A stretch of DNA of 64,000 nt. Origin: Glandiceps talaboti. Its lineage: Eukaryota > Hemichordata > Enteropneusta > Spengelidae. Location: NCBI RefSeq assembly GCF_964340395.1, contig NC_135553.1:17036501-17100500 (forward strand), in the 5' to 3' direction. Position 1 is the first letter of the stretch, and each line of letters begins with the position of its first letter. This document shows positions 1 through 17,727 of the stretch, in pieces. Made by a program: the position numbers and the translations under genes. The notes beneath the pieces are model-generated. The model had not been told where the DNA came from and searched no databases. It saw only the letters and a list, made by a program, of their open reading frames with translations.

Positions 1-979
1 TCACAAGACAGTGAGTTCCTCTGATTCACTAGTAAAATGTGCCCTTGTCAGTCTGTGTTGATGTGACTGACCTTCGGAATTGTGAATGAACAATATACAT
101 GCAAGCGGCAAAACATTAAACATTTAATTATATATACATTTGCTCATAGATTTGCCTTGCAACGTGATAACTTTCTTCGATGTGATATCATTTTAATAAA
201 TTTGGCAAAGCATGTATCGGTTATTTCATAACTTAACCGTTCAAGTTAAACGCGTATAATGCTATCAGCTAGACATTCATTTTTAAGGTAGGTATAACAA
301 GACATGACAAATGATACATAACGCCACTTCTGTTCGGCAAAATAGTCCTGAAAATAAGTTACTATGTTGGCATTAACGATTGGAAACCTTAAAATCAACA
401 CTTTACCCTTGAACTGTATAATGTACACATTAAGACAGTGTCATTAAATGATTTGTAAATGTAACCAACTTGTCATGAAATGGACATCCCATTTATCACA
501 ATCAGTAAATACTGTGATAATAGATGCCAAATACTACTTTACTCCAGCAAGGTTATAATGTTTGAAGGCGACTTTGGTATAGTCTGTCTTGCTAATTAAC
601 ATAAGACAGCAAGGTTCTACAGCATTCTTAGGGGACATTGGACACAGAGCAGCTGACAATAGACAACCTAAACTCTAAACCTACACCTAAATCTATACCA
701 TCTCTAGGTAAAAACGTTTTCCTGTACTCTTGTTTGACAAAGTTTTTTTTGTTTGTTTTTAAATTGATATTGCACTCTGGGACCAGTGACATGGAGATCA
801 ATCAAGCGCCATCAACATCATCACTGCATGTTACTTTGTTTCTCCATGTACTTTGTTCCAAGTGTCAGGGCCAGGCCACTTATGAAAGGCGCCCTCAACT
901 TATATACTACACTTTACTTTGTTTTTTCCTATCTACCTACCTTTACGTGGCAACTACTCTATCCTATCAGTTCACCTGA
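1..979. other. Region downstream of DGKE
   Basis: This stretch lies 3' of the DGKE stop codon, which is on the minus strand and ends at 980. I see no coding exon here: the open frames around 638-1034 read antisense to the last DGKE exon or are short and resemble no protein I know. It probably holds the DGKE 3' UTR. I could not pick a convincing AATAAA on the minus strand, so the mRNA end is unknown. Confidence 0.5.
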
Positions 980-3900
980 CTATTTACTGGGACTATGTTT
1001 TTCTGGGTCTGCTTTAACTAACATCAATGCTTGATTACGATGTTTGATGTTTATAACACAAGGTACTTGTTCCCAAGGCTCTCCATCAACCTGCATAGGC
1101 ATCTTGGACCCTCTCAAGGTGATCTGAAACATTACCATAAAAAACACTTAATGAACTGATAAAGGGTATGAAGAAATGGTTTTATGCAAATGCTCCAGGT
1201 GCATTACAGTTTGCTAATCAAAATAAAAACAAAAGAAATTCATACATTGACCTGCATGGTGCTATTCAATCATAGTCAATAACTGGAGACATAACATGCT
1301 TATACCTAGTATGTTTCACATGTAAAGCAAATTTAAACGAAATAAAACATAAGTGAAATCTGAAGACATACACACAAAAACTTATTTAATTACAACTTGA
1401 AAAATAGGTACAGGATCCTCTTGAGAAATGAGAAAAAAGTGTTGTAATGCTATATTTTACGTACCTTGACTTGTCTTGCCTGCCCCAATCTGACCGGATC
1501 TGCTAATCCTACATGTAGCTGTGCCATGTGGAAGGATGAACTCAATCCCACTACTTCCAGGATACCGTCATTATACCTGGTCAGATGCAAGAACAACACA
1601 AACTAAATACATAGCTTTGGTCTAAAATACATGTACCAAGGTACCTCTAGTAGGATGAAAGAACAACACACACTATGTATTACATTGGCACTGATCAAAC
1701 TATTGATAGATATGTGTACCAAAATATTAACCTCTGAGAATTTAAGTATGTGTATTTAGTATCCCTACCCAAAGGTCAAAGGTCAAAGGTCAAAGTTATG
1801 TGATTTGGCGTGGTGAATAATAACCATCACATTAGTTTGCATTTTTAGCTTTGGGCAACTCTTTTTGTATGCCTTTAAACAACTTTAGACATAAAAAGCC
1901 TTATATTGTAGTATCACAACACGACTGATATTACTATGCATTTATAATGTACCCATTATGTATATACTTGTCTGTGTTCACTTACCCAACTTTTGGTATA
2001 TTGTTACCACTACTAGTACCAGTCCACAGTGGACATCCAGCACCCCAACTGTTAATATTGAGTACCACAATGCCTTCTAACTCTGGTAAATCAATCAATT
2101 TACCATCCAATTCGACCTGTAAAATGCACAGTAATGAACTCAGGATATATAAAAACAATGTCAGGTGTTCACTTCCAACAAATTCTTTGACTCTGCGAGT
2201 AGAAATTTTCATAAATAAGTATGAACCTGGAGTCCATGAACATTCATTCTCGCAATATTATTTAATGTAGTGATATTGGAAAGGTATACTTACTGTGATT
2301 TTCCTGTGAAGATACTTGCATTCTTGTTCAAGTATTAAATCTCTGGCTCCAAAAAAGAAGTACCAGATCTTATTGGTAAGACGATTCTTGAACCAAGATG
2401 GCCGACTTTCTCTTTGTCGGTGAAATTTGAGGGCTATCGATGCATCACAACCAAGGGAGAAATAATTACTCATAGCCAGCATCTGAAGTGAAACAAGATC
2501 AAAGAGCGATATGTGTATTGGTAGCTTAGATAAACTGGTCAAGTACATTTGTGTTTCTAAGTAACTGTCATACTTTGAAAGAAAAAATACAACCAGTGCA
2601 TTGTAGTAAATGGAAAATATTAAACTTGGAAAGATTTGCACTTTTGCACATATTTCCAGTTATTCTTTGATAAGATAAATGTCCCTTTAAGCCATTTGAC
2701 ATGGTTTGTTTTTAATATTATGTCCCATTTTTCTTTCAACTGTGTGATTTTGTATTCATTTTCTGTACTTCATAATTTAAACGCTCTATTGGTCATACCC
2801 TAATTGTACTGACTATTTATGTTAATCTCTTTCTTTTGCCAAGTCACATGGACATTGGTACAAATAGCCCATTTTGCCACGTCTGTTGAAAATGTCTAAT
2901 TTCATGATTTCAACACTGGGGGCACTGTTCCCTCCAATCCACATTGCGATACAGTTTTATGAAACTTGACACTGGTTTTGTTCACTGAATCAGTATTATG
3001 TTTTTTTAAACTCTCAAAATTTACAATTCATATCACATTCCACACTGTCTCCTGACATGACTACAAATCATTATGTACATTTATTAATTAGCCATACCTT
3101 GCTAGATTTCCGGAAACCAAATTTTCTGTTATTCACAACATTAATTGTCCACCTGACAAGGAGACAAAATGGAAAACTAATCAATACACAAGATGGTCAT
3201 ATCATTTATACATGTATTCACAAGTCATAATAGGACATGACAACACACAGTTTTAGGCAACAACAAAAATAATTGTGTGTTTCCGATAACATGGCCTCAG
3301 AGAGTAGGGTACACAGGTCAGGATTTTATTTTATTTTATTTTATCATTTTAATTGTTTTTATTTTTGAAAATATTGCTTCGACCCAAACCCAAACAAAAT
3401 GTCAGTCAGAATACCCCTGTGATAGTTTGATGAAACGTGTATTCATGGCATCACTGGTGAAAGAAAACAGATGTGCATGAATGTCAAGAATTCAAAGAAT
3501 TTCCTATCTTTTTGTTTGAAATGTTTAAAAAATGTTCAGGGTCCCAGTCAGCGGCTTACACTAGGGTTGGTTAGGTTATAAGAAACACACAAAGTTGTTT
3601 TGTCTTAAGTATACAAAGTCTAGTTTTTTGGGAGAATTTAGTTCATGACAAGACAACACAGAATAATATCTATATTGACTTGCTTAATAAACAATGCATA
3701 TCCACTCAGAAAATAAACTTTTAGTGCAAAACTGAATCTACACTACACCAAAATGATCTCTCAGTCATCCCTAAAATATTTCACTACAAGACCATAAATT
3801 TTATGATTTTACAAAACTGACAAAAAATGCAAAGTACTATTGTACTCAGTACAATTATTTCCATTCCCACACAAATTTCAACGGAGTGGTTATGTACCAA

Positions 3901-6900
3901 AAAGTAGACCATAACTGTCCATCTGTTACCAGAATTCAACAACTGATACCTAAATATTGATAACTATACTAGTAATGTAATCAATTTAGTAATTTATCAT
4001 ACTACTAAGTAAATACAGAAAAATCCCCAAACACAACATATGTTGAACTATCTTATATGTAAGCAATGTGTGCAATCTGATAGAAAACTTATTCTAAACA
4101 AAAATGACCCATTTTAGTAATTAGAATTCAGTACCAGTATTATATCATTTTATCTCCTCACATGACTTCAACCTGGTGTTTACAAACTATACATATGTAC
4201 CTGAGATTAATTGCACTGGTGTATGCACATACTAGTGGTATTTGCACTGTAGTGCAATACCGAAAACATTATTATTATTTTTTTTGCATACCTACATGCA
4301 AATTTATGCAAATGAGGATGTAATTGTTCATTCTACACAAAAGTGTGTGATCTCAGTGTCATTTTTACAGAAATTTGTTGTTTTGGATAAACATATGTAA
4401 TAATTATAGAACCCCATGTCATGTGAGTGCCAGTGTGGGTACTCAGGGGTATTTGCACTCGTGCTTGCAGTGTTTTCTGCTGCACTTTCATGTGCTACGT
4501 TTGTGAAAGTACTGCTGCAGAAAACACTGCAAGCACTAGTGCAAATACCCTGAGTACACCACATTTGCACTCATGCATCATACGGTTCTGTCATAGCATT
4601 ATTTGAAAAAGATATTGTACAATTTGACCGATGACAATTTTTAATAGCAAACAATCTATAAATGGTAATGATAACATGTGGTGTTTCCTTTGTGTGTGTG
4701 ATATGACATGAGTAAGCATGTATAGATTACAATATATGCATAGTGGAGTTTATGGCAATCCTTTTCCTAGTGCATTCACCACACTACATGATGTATACAT
4801 CATTACAAAGAGTCTTGAACCATATTCTAATGTTTGAGGTTTGAGTTGGTAGGTCTCTATTTGACTGACATGGGGATAGGATTGTTACATATATCATATA
4901 TATTTATGGCAAATATGAAATATCTCACTCTTTATAAAAGAAGAAACATTTCTGAAGTACTGTATTATAAACACAGATCCAAATTCGTGCAAAGGACAAT
5001 AAAAATAAACATGTACAGTTTCTTATGTAGCATAATCATCATTGACTAAATACAGCAGTGATGTGTTAGTATATCACAAATAGTTAGCACCTCACCTATC
5101 TAATGTAGTAATTTTGGCTTTACAAATGAAATCTAACCAGTCTTCCATTTCTTCCTCTCCTGCATAGCCTTCGCCCCATCCCATCACTCTAGCTAAATCA
5201 TTACCTGTACCAAGCGGTAAAATACCAACATTTGGTGGTGTCTGTAAAATAAAATAAAAATATAGTCCTGTAAACTTATGCCATTCCTTCCTGAAATCTT
5301 CACATTAATAACGTCTGCTCATTAGAAATCCAATTACCTAGTAGTGGTAAAGTAGGAACTTGCTCATATGAAATAAATATTGTCCCCTCCCCTTCTCAAA
5401 AACATCAAATATGCACACAAATTGTTGGAAACAGCGACAAGGTCAGCCATAATCTAGTTGGCAATCATCATAAGGTAATTGGATATGGTGATATCTGTTA
5501 TTCTACTCAGATCAACCATACTGAAATTCCATTTTAGTGTGTCTATTTGTTGCTATCCCTCTGTGTATATTGAGTGAAGATAAATAATGGATTGAGTCCA
5601 GTCACACCCACTCAATATAAACATGATCAGTGAGAGTATTACATTGCAAGGTAGGAGACTAGAATAATGTGAAACCCTGGTGTGTTATTCCTGGCAGTTT
5701 TTGAATGCTCATTGATACAACTGCCGATAGCAGACCATGGATAAATGGAGCATGTTACAAACAGGGACAGTAAACAACTGAATTTGATTAATAACACTTG
5801 GCACAGCATGTTGGAAGTGCAGAGACTTGTATTACATTCCATCATTTGATAAGAACAATTCTATGGCCAGAACATAATAGTTATATAATAGTTCATGTAC
5901 ACACAATGAGGCCATGAAACCGTTCTTATAAAACCATGGTGTATAATACAGGTCTCTGCTGTTCAGAGTTATTAACCCAATTCATTTGTTTACTTTCCCT
6001 GTTTTTAACACTAGTAGCAGGTTCCCTTCGTCCATGGTTCTGATGTCGGCAGTTGTAACAAATTACAGTACCCTGCCATTTATCGACAACTTTCTAAATG
6101 TGTTTCTCTATTAAAGTCAATATGAATTATTTCACTAATAAATTATAAACAAGAAATTTTGCCACTCCCTTTTTGCCGAGAATTGTTTATGGATGAGCAC
6201 AATAGAAACACACTCACTTTTGTTCATCAATTTTATTCACTGGTAGTTAAGATAATGTCTGACTTGAGTCTCATTGTAAATCCTTGTTATTGTGGGTCTG
6301 ATGGTTCACAGAATAGTATTACATGTAACTTACCTCTAGCTGCATTTTATCAATTGCACTCAGTACCCATCCAATACTTCCATCCCCTCCACATACCAGA
6401 ATTGTACATGTTCTATGTGGTAGAAAATTACAAAGCCCCAATGCACTCTCTGGAGGTACTTCATATAAATCTATTACCTGTAAATTCATTTAAAAAAAAA
6501 AAAAAGTAAAAAAAAAAATAAACATTGTGACAGTTGAAAGTGTTCAGATGATTTTTACATTAATATAGTTTTCATATTGATTACCATAATTAATTATTCA
6601 TTGATGTCATAAGTGTCTAGTGCCCAACTCTAAGCTACAAGTTAGGTATATCTTTCACCTAAACCATGGAAACTTTATGACAAATGAGCTTTATTGTTCA
6701 TCCCTTAGACTTAGACTACAGTCATTAACTATGCAACTGTGTTAACATTTTCATTTAGTCTTCTCCACATATGATGTGTAGCAGTACTAGCACCCCTAGA
6801 ATACAACTGTTCTTTATTCATGTCATAGCTACCAGAATACAGTTAAATAATGAATACAAATCTTCTACATCACTATAACTGTTTAGATATATCCACTGAT

Positions 6901-9343
6901 CTTCTACAGCCATATTTATCTTAGTCTGGATGCCAACATGGTATTGAATCATCTCTAAAGACAATCTGATTAAAAATTAAAAATCCCATGTAGATGTGGC
7001 TAATCGTTCATTGTTATTTTACAAAAACATAAACATGTAATACGAAGGTCAATTCAAGCAAAAATACTGATGTAAAATGACAATGAACGATTAACCAACA
7101 TCTACATAGGATTTTAATCAAATTGCTCTAAAGGGAGATCTTAAGATTTGATGAAGAATAGCACTACACTATTTAGCTCACCTCAGCTCAGCTTTGGGTA
7201 TTTTTTCTAAATTAAGCCACCAGAAAGAAGCATGTGAGTGTGATACTAGGTATTCCAGTGAGTGCTGGTATGATTTATGTCTTCTAATCTCCTATTGTCA
7301 ATTCTACTGGACAACCATCATCAAATGTCAAGTAGATATGAAGTCCTCAATAGTGTCCCACTGATCACAAAACATACCCCAACTACAGCAAACTCAAACT
7401 TACTATAAAACATATCACATTTTCCATCTACATACTAAACAGAAGTTTTGTCCTGGGGTATTTGCCAATTTGGCAGAATAGATTAGAAAAATATTAGCAA
7501 AGTTGTGTTCACGAAACAGTGCTATGTGAGATTTGTGAGATTCATCGCTGTCAATGATGTCTGTCCAGTGCTAATCATATCAAGTGACTTGACAGTCTGT
7601 ATTCGAGTTGTGGTTATACTTAAAAACATGAGTTTATGAAGCATTTTGTTTTATTTGAGTTGTTATGCCATATCTCAGTTTTTACCTAACAAAAATATGT
7701 ATATCTATGCAAAGCCCAGATTTAGTTGTTTTTTATAAATCAGAATGAACCATTAGAAAAGCTTCACAGTATACCAAACTGTCTGTTTCACAGTTTTATA
7801 CTATTGACAGCACTCTCTAATTCTCCAAGTCGTATGCTAATTTTCTAGTTTTTCTCACAGTGTGATATTTCATCAATGTTTGCTAGTGTAATGAGACAAT
7901 AACTCATCTACATAACAATGCATATCCTGTTATATGTAAATGAGTTTACAATGTAAGTGAAGGTTAGAGTTCTATCAGCATGATCAGATTGTGATTCAGG
8001 AAACACACTTGAGAATTTGAAAAAATAAAATGACCAAAAGAGTCAGACATTTGTAGCTTTTTCTTTTTCTTTTTTTTTTTTGACTTTCAACAAACCTAGG
8101 TAAAACCTTTTATTTTAACCCTGATTTGCTGGAAATATTCCATCAATAAAGACAAGAATTATGATGGCTCTGGATTTATATGCTACCAGGTCTACGATGG
8201 GCTTCTCCCCTCCATCATACACCCCATTAGCCCATATGATACCATATAAAACCCATGTGTTTTTTTGTTAATTTTCTTCAATTTCATGGTGTTAATGTTT
8301 CCTTAATTCTGTTAATTTATCTATAACAACCAACCTGTGCTGGGTTTAATAATGATCTGAATGCACTAAGGATTTGTTCCCCTTCACCATTTCCACTTTT
8401 TCTGTTAGAGAACACCAGTAGTGGTTTCCAGTTCCTATCATCTGGTGGTTGGTTTACACCAGCCACACTCCAATGTCTTCGCCCTTTCCATCCTACTAAC
8501 TTTAAAGTCAGACTATATGGAGGTATAATCAAATTACTATATTTGCCAAAATCACAGTCGGCAGATTTTATAACATACAAGCAGTTGTCGTGTACTGTGC
8601 GTTGACACCATACACAAATGCGGTCACACAGTCGTGGCTGTAAACCACATTCAGTTCCACAAATATCACACATACTGTGGATTGGCAAATTTCCTCTCAC
8701 CCAGTGGTGTTTCATTGAATTTGCTGTATTCGATAAAGTTAGAACTTTGCAGGCAAAAAGTCGATCGGCTGTGCGTAGGCAAACGTCGTCTGCACACACG
8801 TGGCAAGAGTCACAGACTCCGCCGTGTATCATCGGAGATTCGCAGACACTGCAGTACGTTGGGTCAGGGAATTCATCCATTATCACCCACCTATGTCCTT
8901 TGGTGAAGTCCCTCACTGGGAGATCGTAGTGTCGTCTTCTACGCCGACATAATTTGATTAAAGTCCATAATAGAAACAATAGAATTATCACCAGGAGGGT
9001 GACATAGTACGAGTGTCCTTCCCACACCTGGTCTGGCATTTTGACACCTTCAGAGGCTTTCCAAGGTAACGATACGCTGAAATACAGGACAACGAGGTTG
9101 AGTGAATGATTGATATTTATAGATTTCGTCGTCTATTTACGTAGATGATATAGGGTTATCACATGTTGATTTTGAATGAAAAATTCTGAGACATGAGATA
9201 ACTTTTTGATCCTTTGGTCAACCGCCAAAGTAAACAATTACAATCGTCACAGAGATTGTCGCTAGGGCCTACCTTCGTTCAGCGAGGTGATCCTTCTTAT
9301 CAACCACAGCGTCAGTGTCAGTTGTATCATCCGCCTCCGCCAT
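980..9343 (-). CDS. DGKE: Diacylglycerol kinase epsilon, 9 coding exons
   Basis: This membrane lipid kinase phosphorylates diacylglycerol to phosphatidic acid; the vertebrate epsilon form prefers arachidonoyl-DAG in the phosphatidylinositol cycle. Exons (minus strand, 5' to 3'): 9273-9343, 8335-9076, 6334-6477, 5096-5241, 3098-3152, 2294-2482, 1986-2116, 1465-1576, 980-1123. All introns are GT-AG and all phases agree, giving 577 aa (human about 567). A hydrophobic helix spans residues 47-67 and is followed by five Arg. Two C1 zinc fingers follow (85-133 and 147-189; HRW...CxxC and HHW...CxxC starts). The catalytic domain runs from about 241: GGDGS at 301-305 (ATP site), PLGTGNDL at 328-335. 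The accessory domain contains MSNYFSLG and DGILEVVG, and the last exon has [10 protein letters not shown]. These match DGK epsilon in order. It is divergent to LCMT1 and shares its promoter. Confidence 0.96.
1769..1796 (+). promoter_or_regulatory. Tandem AGGTCAA heptamers
   Basis: Three consecutive AGGTCAA units lie in DGKE intron 7. AGGTCA spaced by one base is the DR1 site of RXR-type nuclear receptors. It could equally be a short heptamer microsatellite; there is no direct evidence of function. Confidence 0.3.
3271..3573 (+). mobile_element. Dispersed repeat, copy 1 (family with 54911-55177)
   Basis: About 300 bp starting AATTGTGTGTTTCCGATAAC and ending near CTAGGGTTGGTTAGG. The same sequence, diverged, occurs in inverse orientation at 54911-55177. 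Shared words include ATAACATGGCCTC, a TTTTATTTTATTTTATT run, and CAGTCAGAATACCCC. It is in DGKE intron 4, upstream of exon 5. Confidence 0.6.
4430..4560. repeat. Long near-perfect hairpin in DGKE intron 4
   Basis: Arms of about 55 bp are inverted copies around a short loop near 4495-4500. The left arm contains GTATTTGCACTCGTGCTTGC and CAGTGTTTTCTGCTGCA; the right arm has TGCAGAAAACACTGCAAGCA and then TAGTGCAAATACC. A smaller palindrome, GGTATTTGCACTGTAGTGCA followed by ATACC (4239-4263), precedes it and uses the same word. Confidence 0.75.
5716..6058. mobile_element. Fold-back element with TACAACTGCCGA ends
   Basis: The element starts TACAACTGCCGATAGC and ends with its inverse, GATGTCGGCAGTTGTA. 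Arms of about 130 bp are inverted copies (for example TTAATAACACTTGGCACAGC). A half copy of the same family lies at 63715-63873, near the other end of the window. It lies in DGKE intron 3 (5242-6333). Confidence 0.65.
6961..7126. mobile_element. Fold-back (MITE-like) element in DGKE intron 2
   Basis: The two ends are inverted copies. The left arm begins CAATCTGATTAAAA and runs through CATGTAGATGTGGCTAATCG. The right arm, read on the minus strand, begins CAATTTGATTAAAA and runs through TATGTAGATGTTGGTTAATCG. Both arms go on into CATTGT and a run ending TTTTAC. It is about 165 bp, non-coding, and lies between DGKE exons 2 and 3. Confidence 0.6.
8335..9076 (-). CDS. DGKE: DGKE exon 2: membrane anchor and two C1 domains
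   Basis: This 742-nt exon holds the transmembrane helix, the Arg-rich stop-transfer stretch, both C1 domains and the first strand of the kinase domain ([11 protein letters not shown]). It ends at LLNPAQ with the donor GTTGGT, a weak but valid site. One exon carrying both C1 fingers with no intron is a useful marker when comparing with other animals. Confidence 0.93.
9273..9343 (-). CDS. DGKE: DGKE first coding exon
   Basis: A 71-nt exon beginning with ATG in ACATGGCGGAG and ending at a GTAGGC donor. It encodes [20 protein letters not shown] and AER, then a split Ser codon completed at 9076. The next exon is open in the same frame for 12 codons before the Met at 9039, so the Met at 9039, which a single-exon ORF search would choose, is internal. 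The tail this adds is acidic and lies before the membrane helix. The evidence is open frame, matching splice phase and consensus sites; transcript data would settle it. Confidence 0.8.
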
Positions 9344-9667
9344 GTTAGGGATGTCCCGATAACCCTAGCTTTTCAAATATTTGTAACGTAATCGTAACTA
9401 TGTTGAACAACTATTGTATTAAAGACCTGAAAGTCTCTATCAATCTATTCAAACCTATGGCAATTTATTTTTATAATAAATGTGGGCGTATTTACATGGA
9501 AATTGCCCCTTTTTTGTTAAAATTACCAGATTTAGCCATCATTTATGGTAATTACAAATGACTTAATTTCATGCAGCTAGGGTGCCTGAACCAGACGTCG
9601 AAATACAAAATGGTCTCTGGCTGGATGAGGTGATCGTGTCGTGTGTGCGTCATCAACTAAAAATAAT
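9344..9667. promoter_or_regulatory. Shared divergent promoter of DGKE and LCMT1
   Basis: Only 324 bp separate the DGKE and LCMT1 start codons, which read away from each other. The DGKE ATG sits in AACATGGCGGAG, close to the YY1 consensus AANATGGCGGC that often overlaps start codons. No TATA box is clear. A short upstream frame, ATG at 9610 to TGA at 9633 (7 codons), could be a uORF of LCMT1 if the 5' end lies upstream of it. Confidence 0.55.
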
Positions 9668-15635
<5,968 letters not shown>

Positions 15636-15711
15636 CTGGATTGGGTCTACATTCATACTGTTTTGGCTTGGCTTGATTTATGGTGATGCCGTTCTGAATC
15701 TATGCCATTTA

Positions 15712-16025
15712 CTTACCCGGGGAGCTGAGCCTTTGGTTTGATAAATAGACCCAAACTAAAACTGTTGTCACAACATGTTTATACAATGGTGATAAGCTAT
15801 TGAATGGAGGTTCTCAGTAGGGAGCCGTCTCTCAAAACTAGTTTATATAGACTTCCGTGAACTTGTAGTGCTGTTTTGGGACTTCAAATATTTACACTAT
15901 CTTGATCACAGGGTGATTAGAATCACACAACAGAGGAACCACTATCACCCACTTGTATAATCTACCACATTGAAGAAAGAAAGATTTAGTTTACGTCTAT
16001 CTTATCAAACCGAAGACTGGATTAC
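15712..16025. mobile_element. TIR element family A, copy 1
   Basis: About 310 bp with inverted ends: GAGCCTTTGGTTTGATAAAT then AGACCCAAACTAAAACT at the left, and the inverse of GGTAATCCAGTCTTCGGTTT then GATAAGATAGACG at the right. Copies are at 29230-29546 and 34782-35093. Shared core words include CACTATCTTGATCACAGG and TAGTTT...GACTTC. It sits just past the LCMT1 stop and may be part of its 3' UTR. Confidence 0.75.
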
Positions 16026-17557
16026 CAGTGTTGTATTGTTATTTCATACGCTTAGTTTGGCAGTCTCACCACTACACTACATGTATATACAATGCAATGC
16101 ATAGTAGATGGTATAGATGATTGTAGGCATAGATGGGAATAGATAATGAAATAAAGATCATTTATGTGCATACACAGAGACACAGACATACACATGTATA
16201 CACACACACACACACACACACACAAATACACAGTTTGTAACTACATTTATGGTCAATGTAACAGTATTTTGTTCTTGAAGTAAAAATCCATTGAAACAAT
16301 ATCTGTGTTGTTTTCACAAAGTGGACAAACATACCGTGAAATATAAACCTCAAAGTAGTTTCAGCAAAGATAGTCTTGCCAGCTATAGAACTGATAATCT
16401 AGGACTTGGTCATAGAATGCTTCACAGTCAATACCCAAGCACATGTATAGATTGTATGCGAGGACTATGCTTGCTGCATTATCACTGATGTTTACTGTAC
16501 AACCTTGATCACAGAGAAGATGACTGATGTATCTAGAACATCCAATAGATATCTTGGTATTTTTATGAATATCATTTAATATAATTTACCACTATGTATG
16601 TAAATAATGAGAAATTTCATGTGTATTTTACAATGTTTTGTTTAAACGAATTTGTTACTGTATCTTTGCCAAAGTTTATTGTTTGAGCTTAATAGCAGTG
16701 AAAAATGAATTAAAAAAAGAAAGTGAATCTCAGTTTGTGTATAAAGTTTTTTTATAGTTATAGTACACGTCAGAGGATATTTCTCATTTTATTTGGACAG
16801 TTTTTGTTAACCCGTCCGTTAGTTTGAGGAGCAGCCGAGATACATGATACATTCAAATACCATACTACTATAACACAACTTGCTGATCAACTTTTTTTTA
16901 ATTAATAAAAGTACTTTGCAAGGATATACATATAAAGTAACAAAAAAATGAAATATATCTGTACATAACAGCCGAGCTATACAATAAATGAAAACATACA
17001 TCATTTTGACACCTGATTCAGAAATAGATAAATTTGACAATACAATGTGATATGATACAAATATTGCTGAAACGATTGCACTGGACTGGAAGTACTACAA
17101 TGGGTAGTCTTGCTGCTAGACGTTCGGGCTTTCTTTCGATACTATAAGCGAACGAAGTTCACAGTGAGGGCTTGTTCCATCCTCGATAGCGATGTTCAGT
17201 CGTGTGTCGTATTGTATCGGAAGAACATCCGAGGTCTAGCAGATAGACTGCTGCTACTGCAATTCTTTGTGTGTTTTTTTTCATCACTTGACAACTACAA
17301 CTCATTGCCATAAACCACTGCTGATTCACATTTTTGCTGAGTCGGTGAAAAATATGTCCCGGCTTGTAAGAACAGTGTAACTCTAAACTGAAAATACTGC
17401 AACTTTATTAACTATGACAACCACACAAGATTTTTGTTTTCTTTTCGTACCATCTTATATTTAAGTACTGGTAGTAATATCATACAGTTTGGAATAATCA
17501 CATAAACTGTCATGGCAAACCTTAATAGGTATCATGATTTACATTACTATTACTTCT

Positions 17558-17727
17558 CAGTGTTTTTTGTTAAGGGCAGTATTAGTACCAGGGTAGGTAA
17601 AATCTACCAGAGTTCCTCAAAAATTTTACCAGGATTCCCAAACAAAATAATGGTAGATTGTATTGGAAGCTATGCCACTTTTACCCCTTTCTGTTACTGG
17701 GGTCCCCAACCTTAGCAAAAAACACTG
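17558..17727. mobile_element. TIR element family F, copy 1
   Basis: A 170-bp element starting CAGTGTTTTTTGTTAAGG and ending with the inverse, CCTTAGCAAAAAACACTG. A second copy lies at 60287-60465 in SNX8 intron 6. The interior shares GTAAAATCTACC and TTTCTGTTACTGGGG/TTACCAGGG words. Confidence 0.75.

Noticed and set aside
6159-6509. 116-aa plus-strand open frame
   Set aside because: It is antisense to DGKE exon 3 (6334-6477), which carries GGDGS in the right phase on the minus strand.
8618-8929. Two plus-strand open frames of 90-103 aa
   Set aside because: They are antisense shadows of the Cys-rich C1 domain exon of DGKE.
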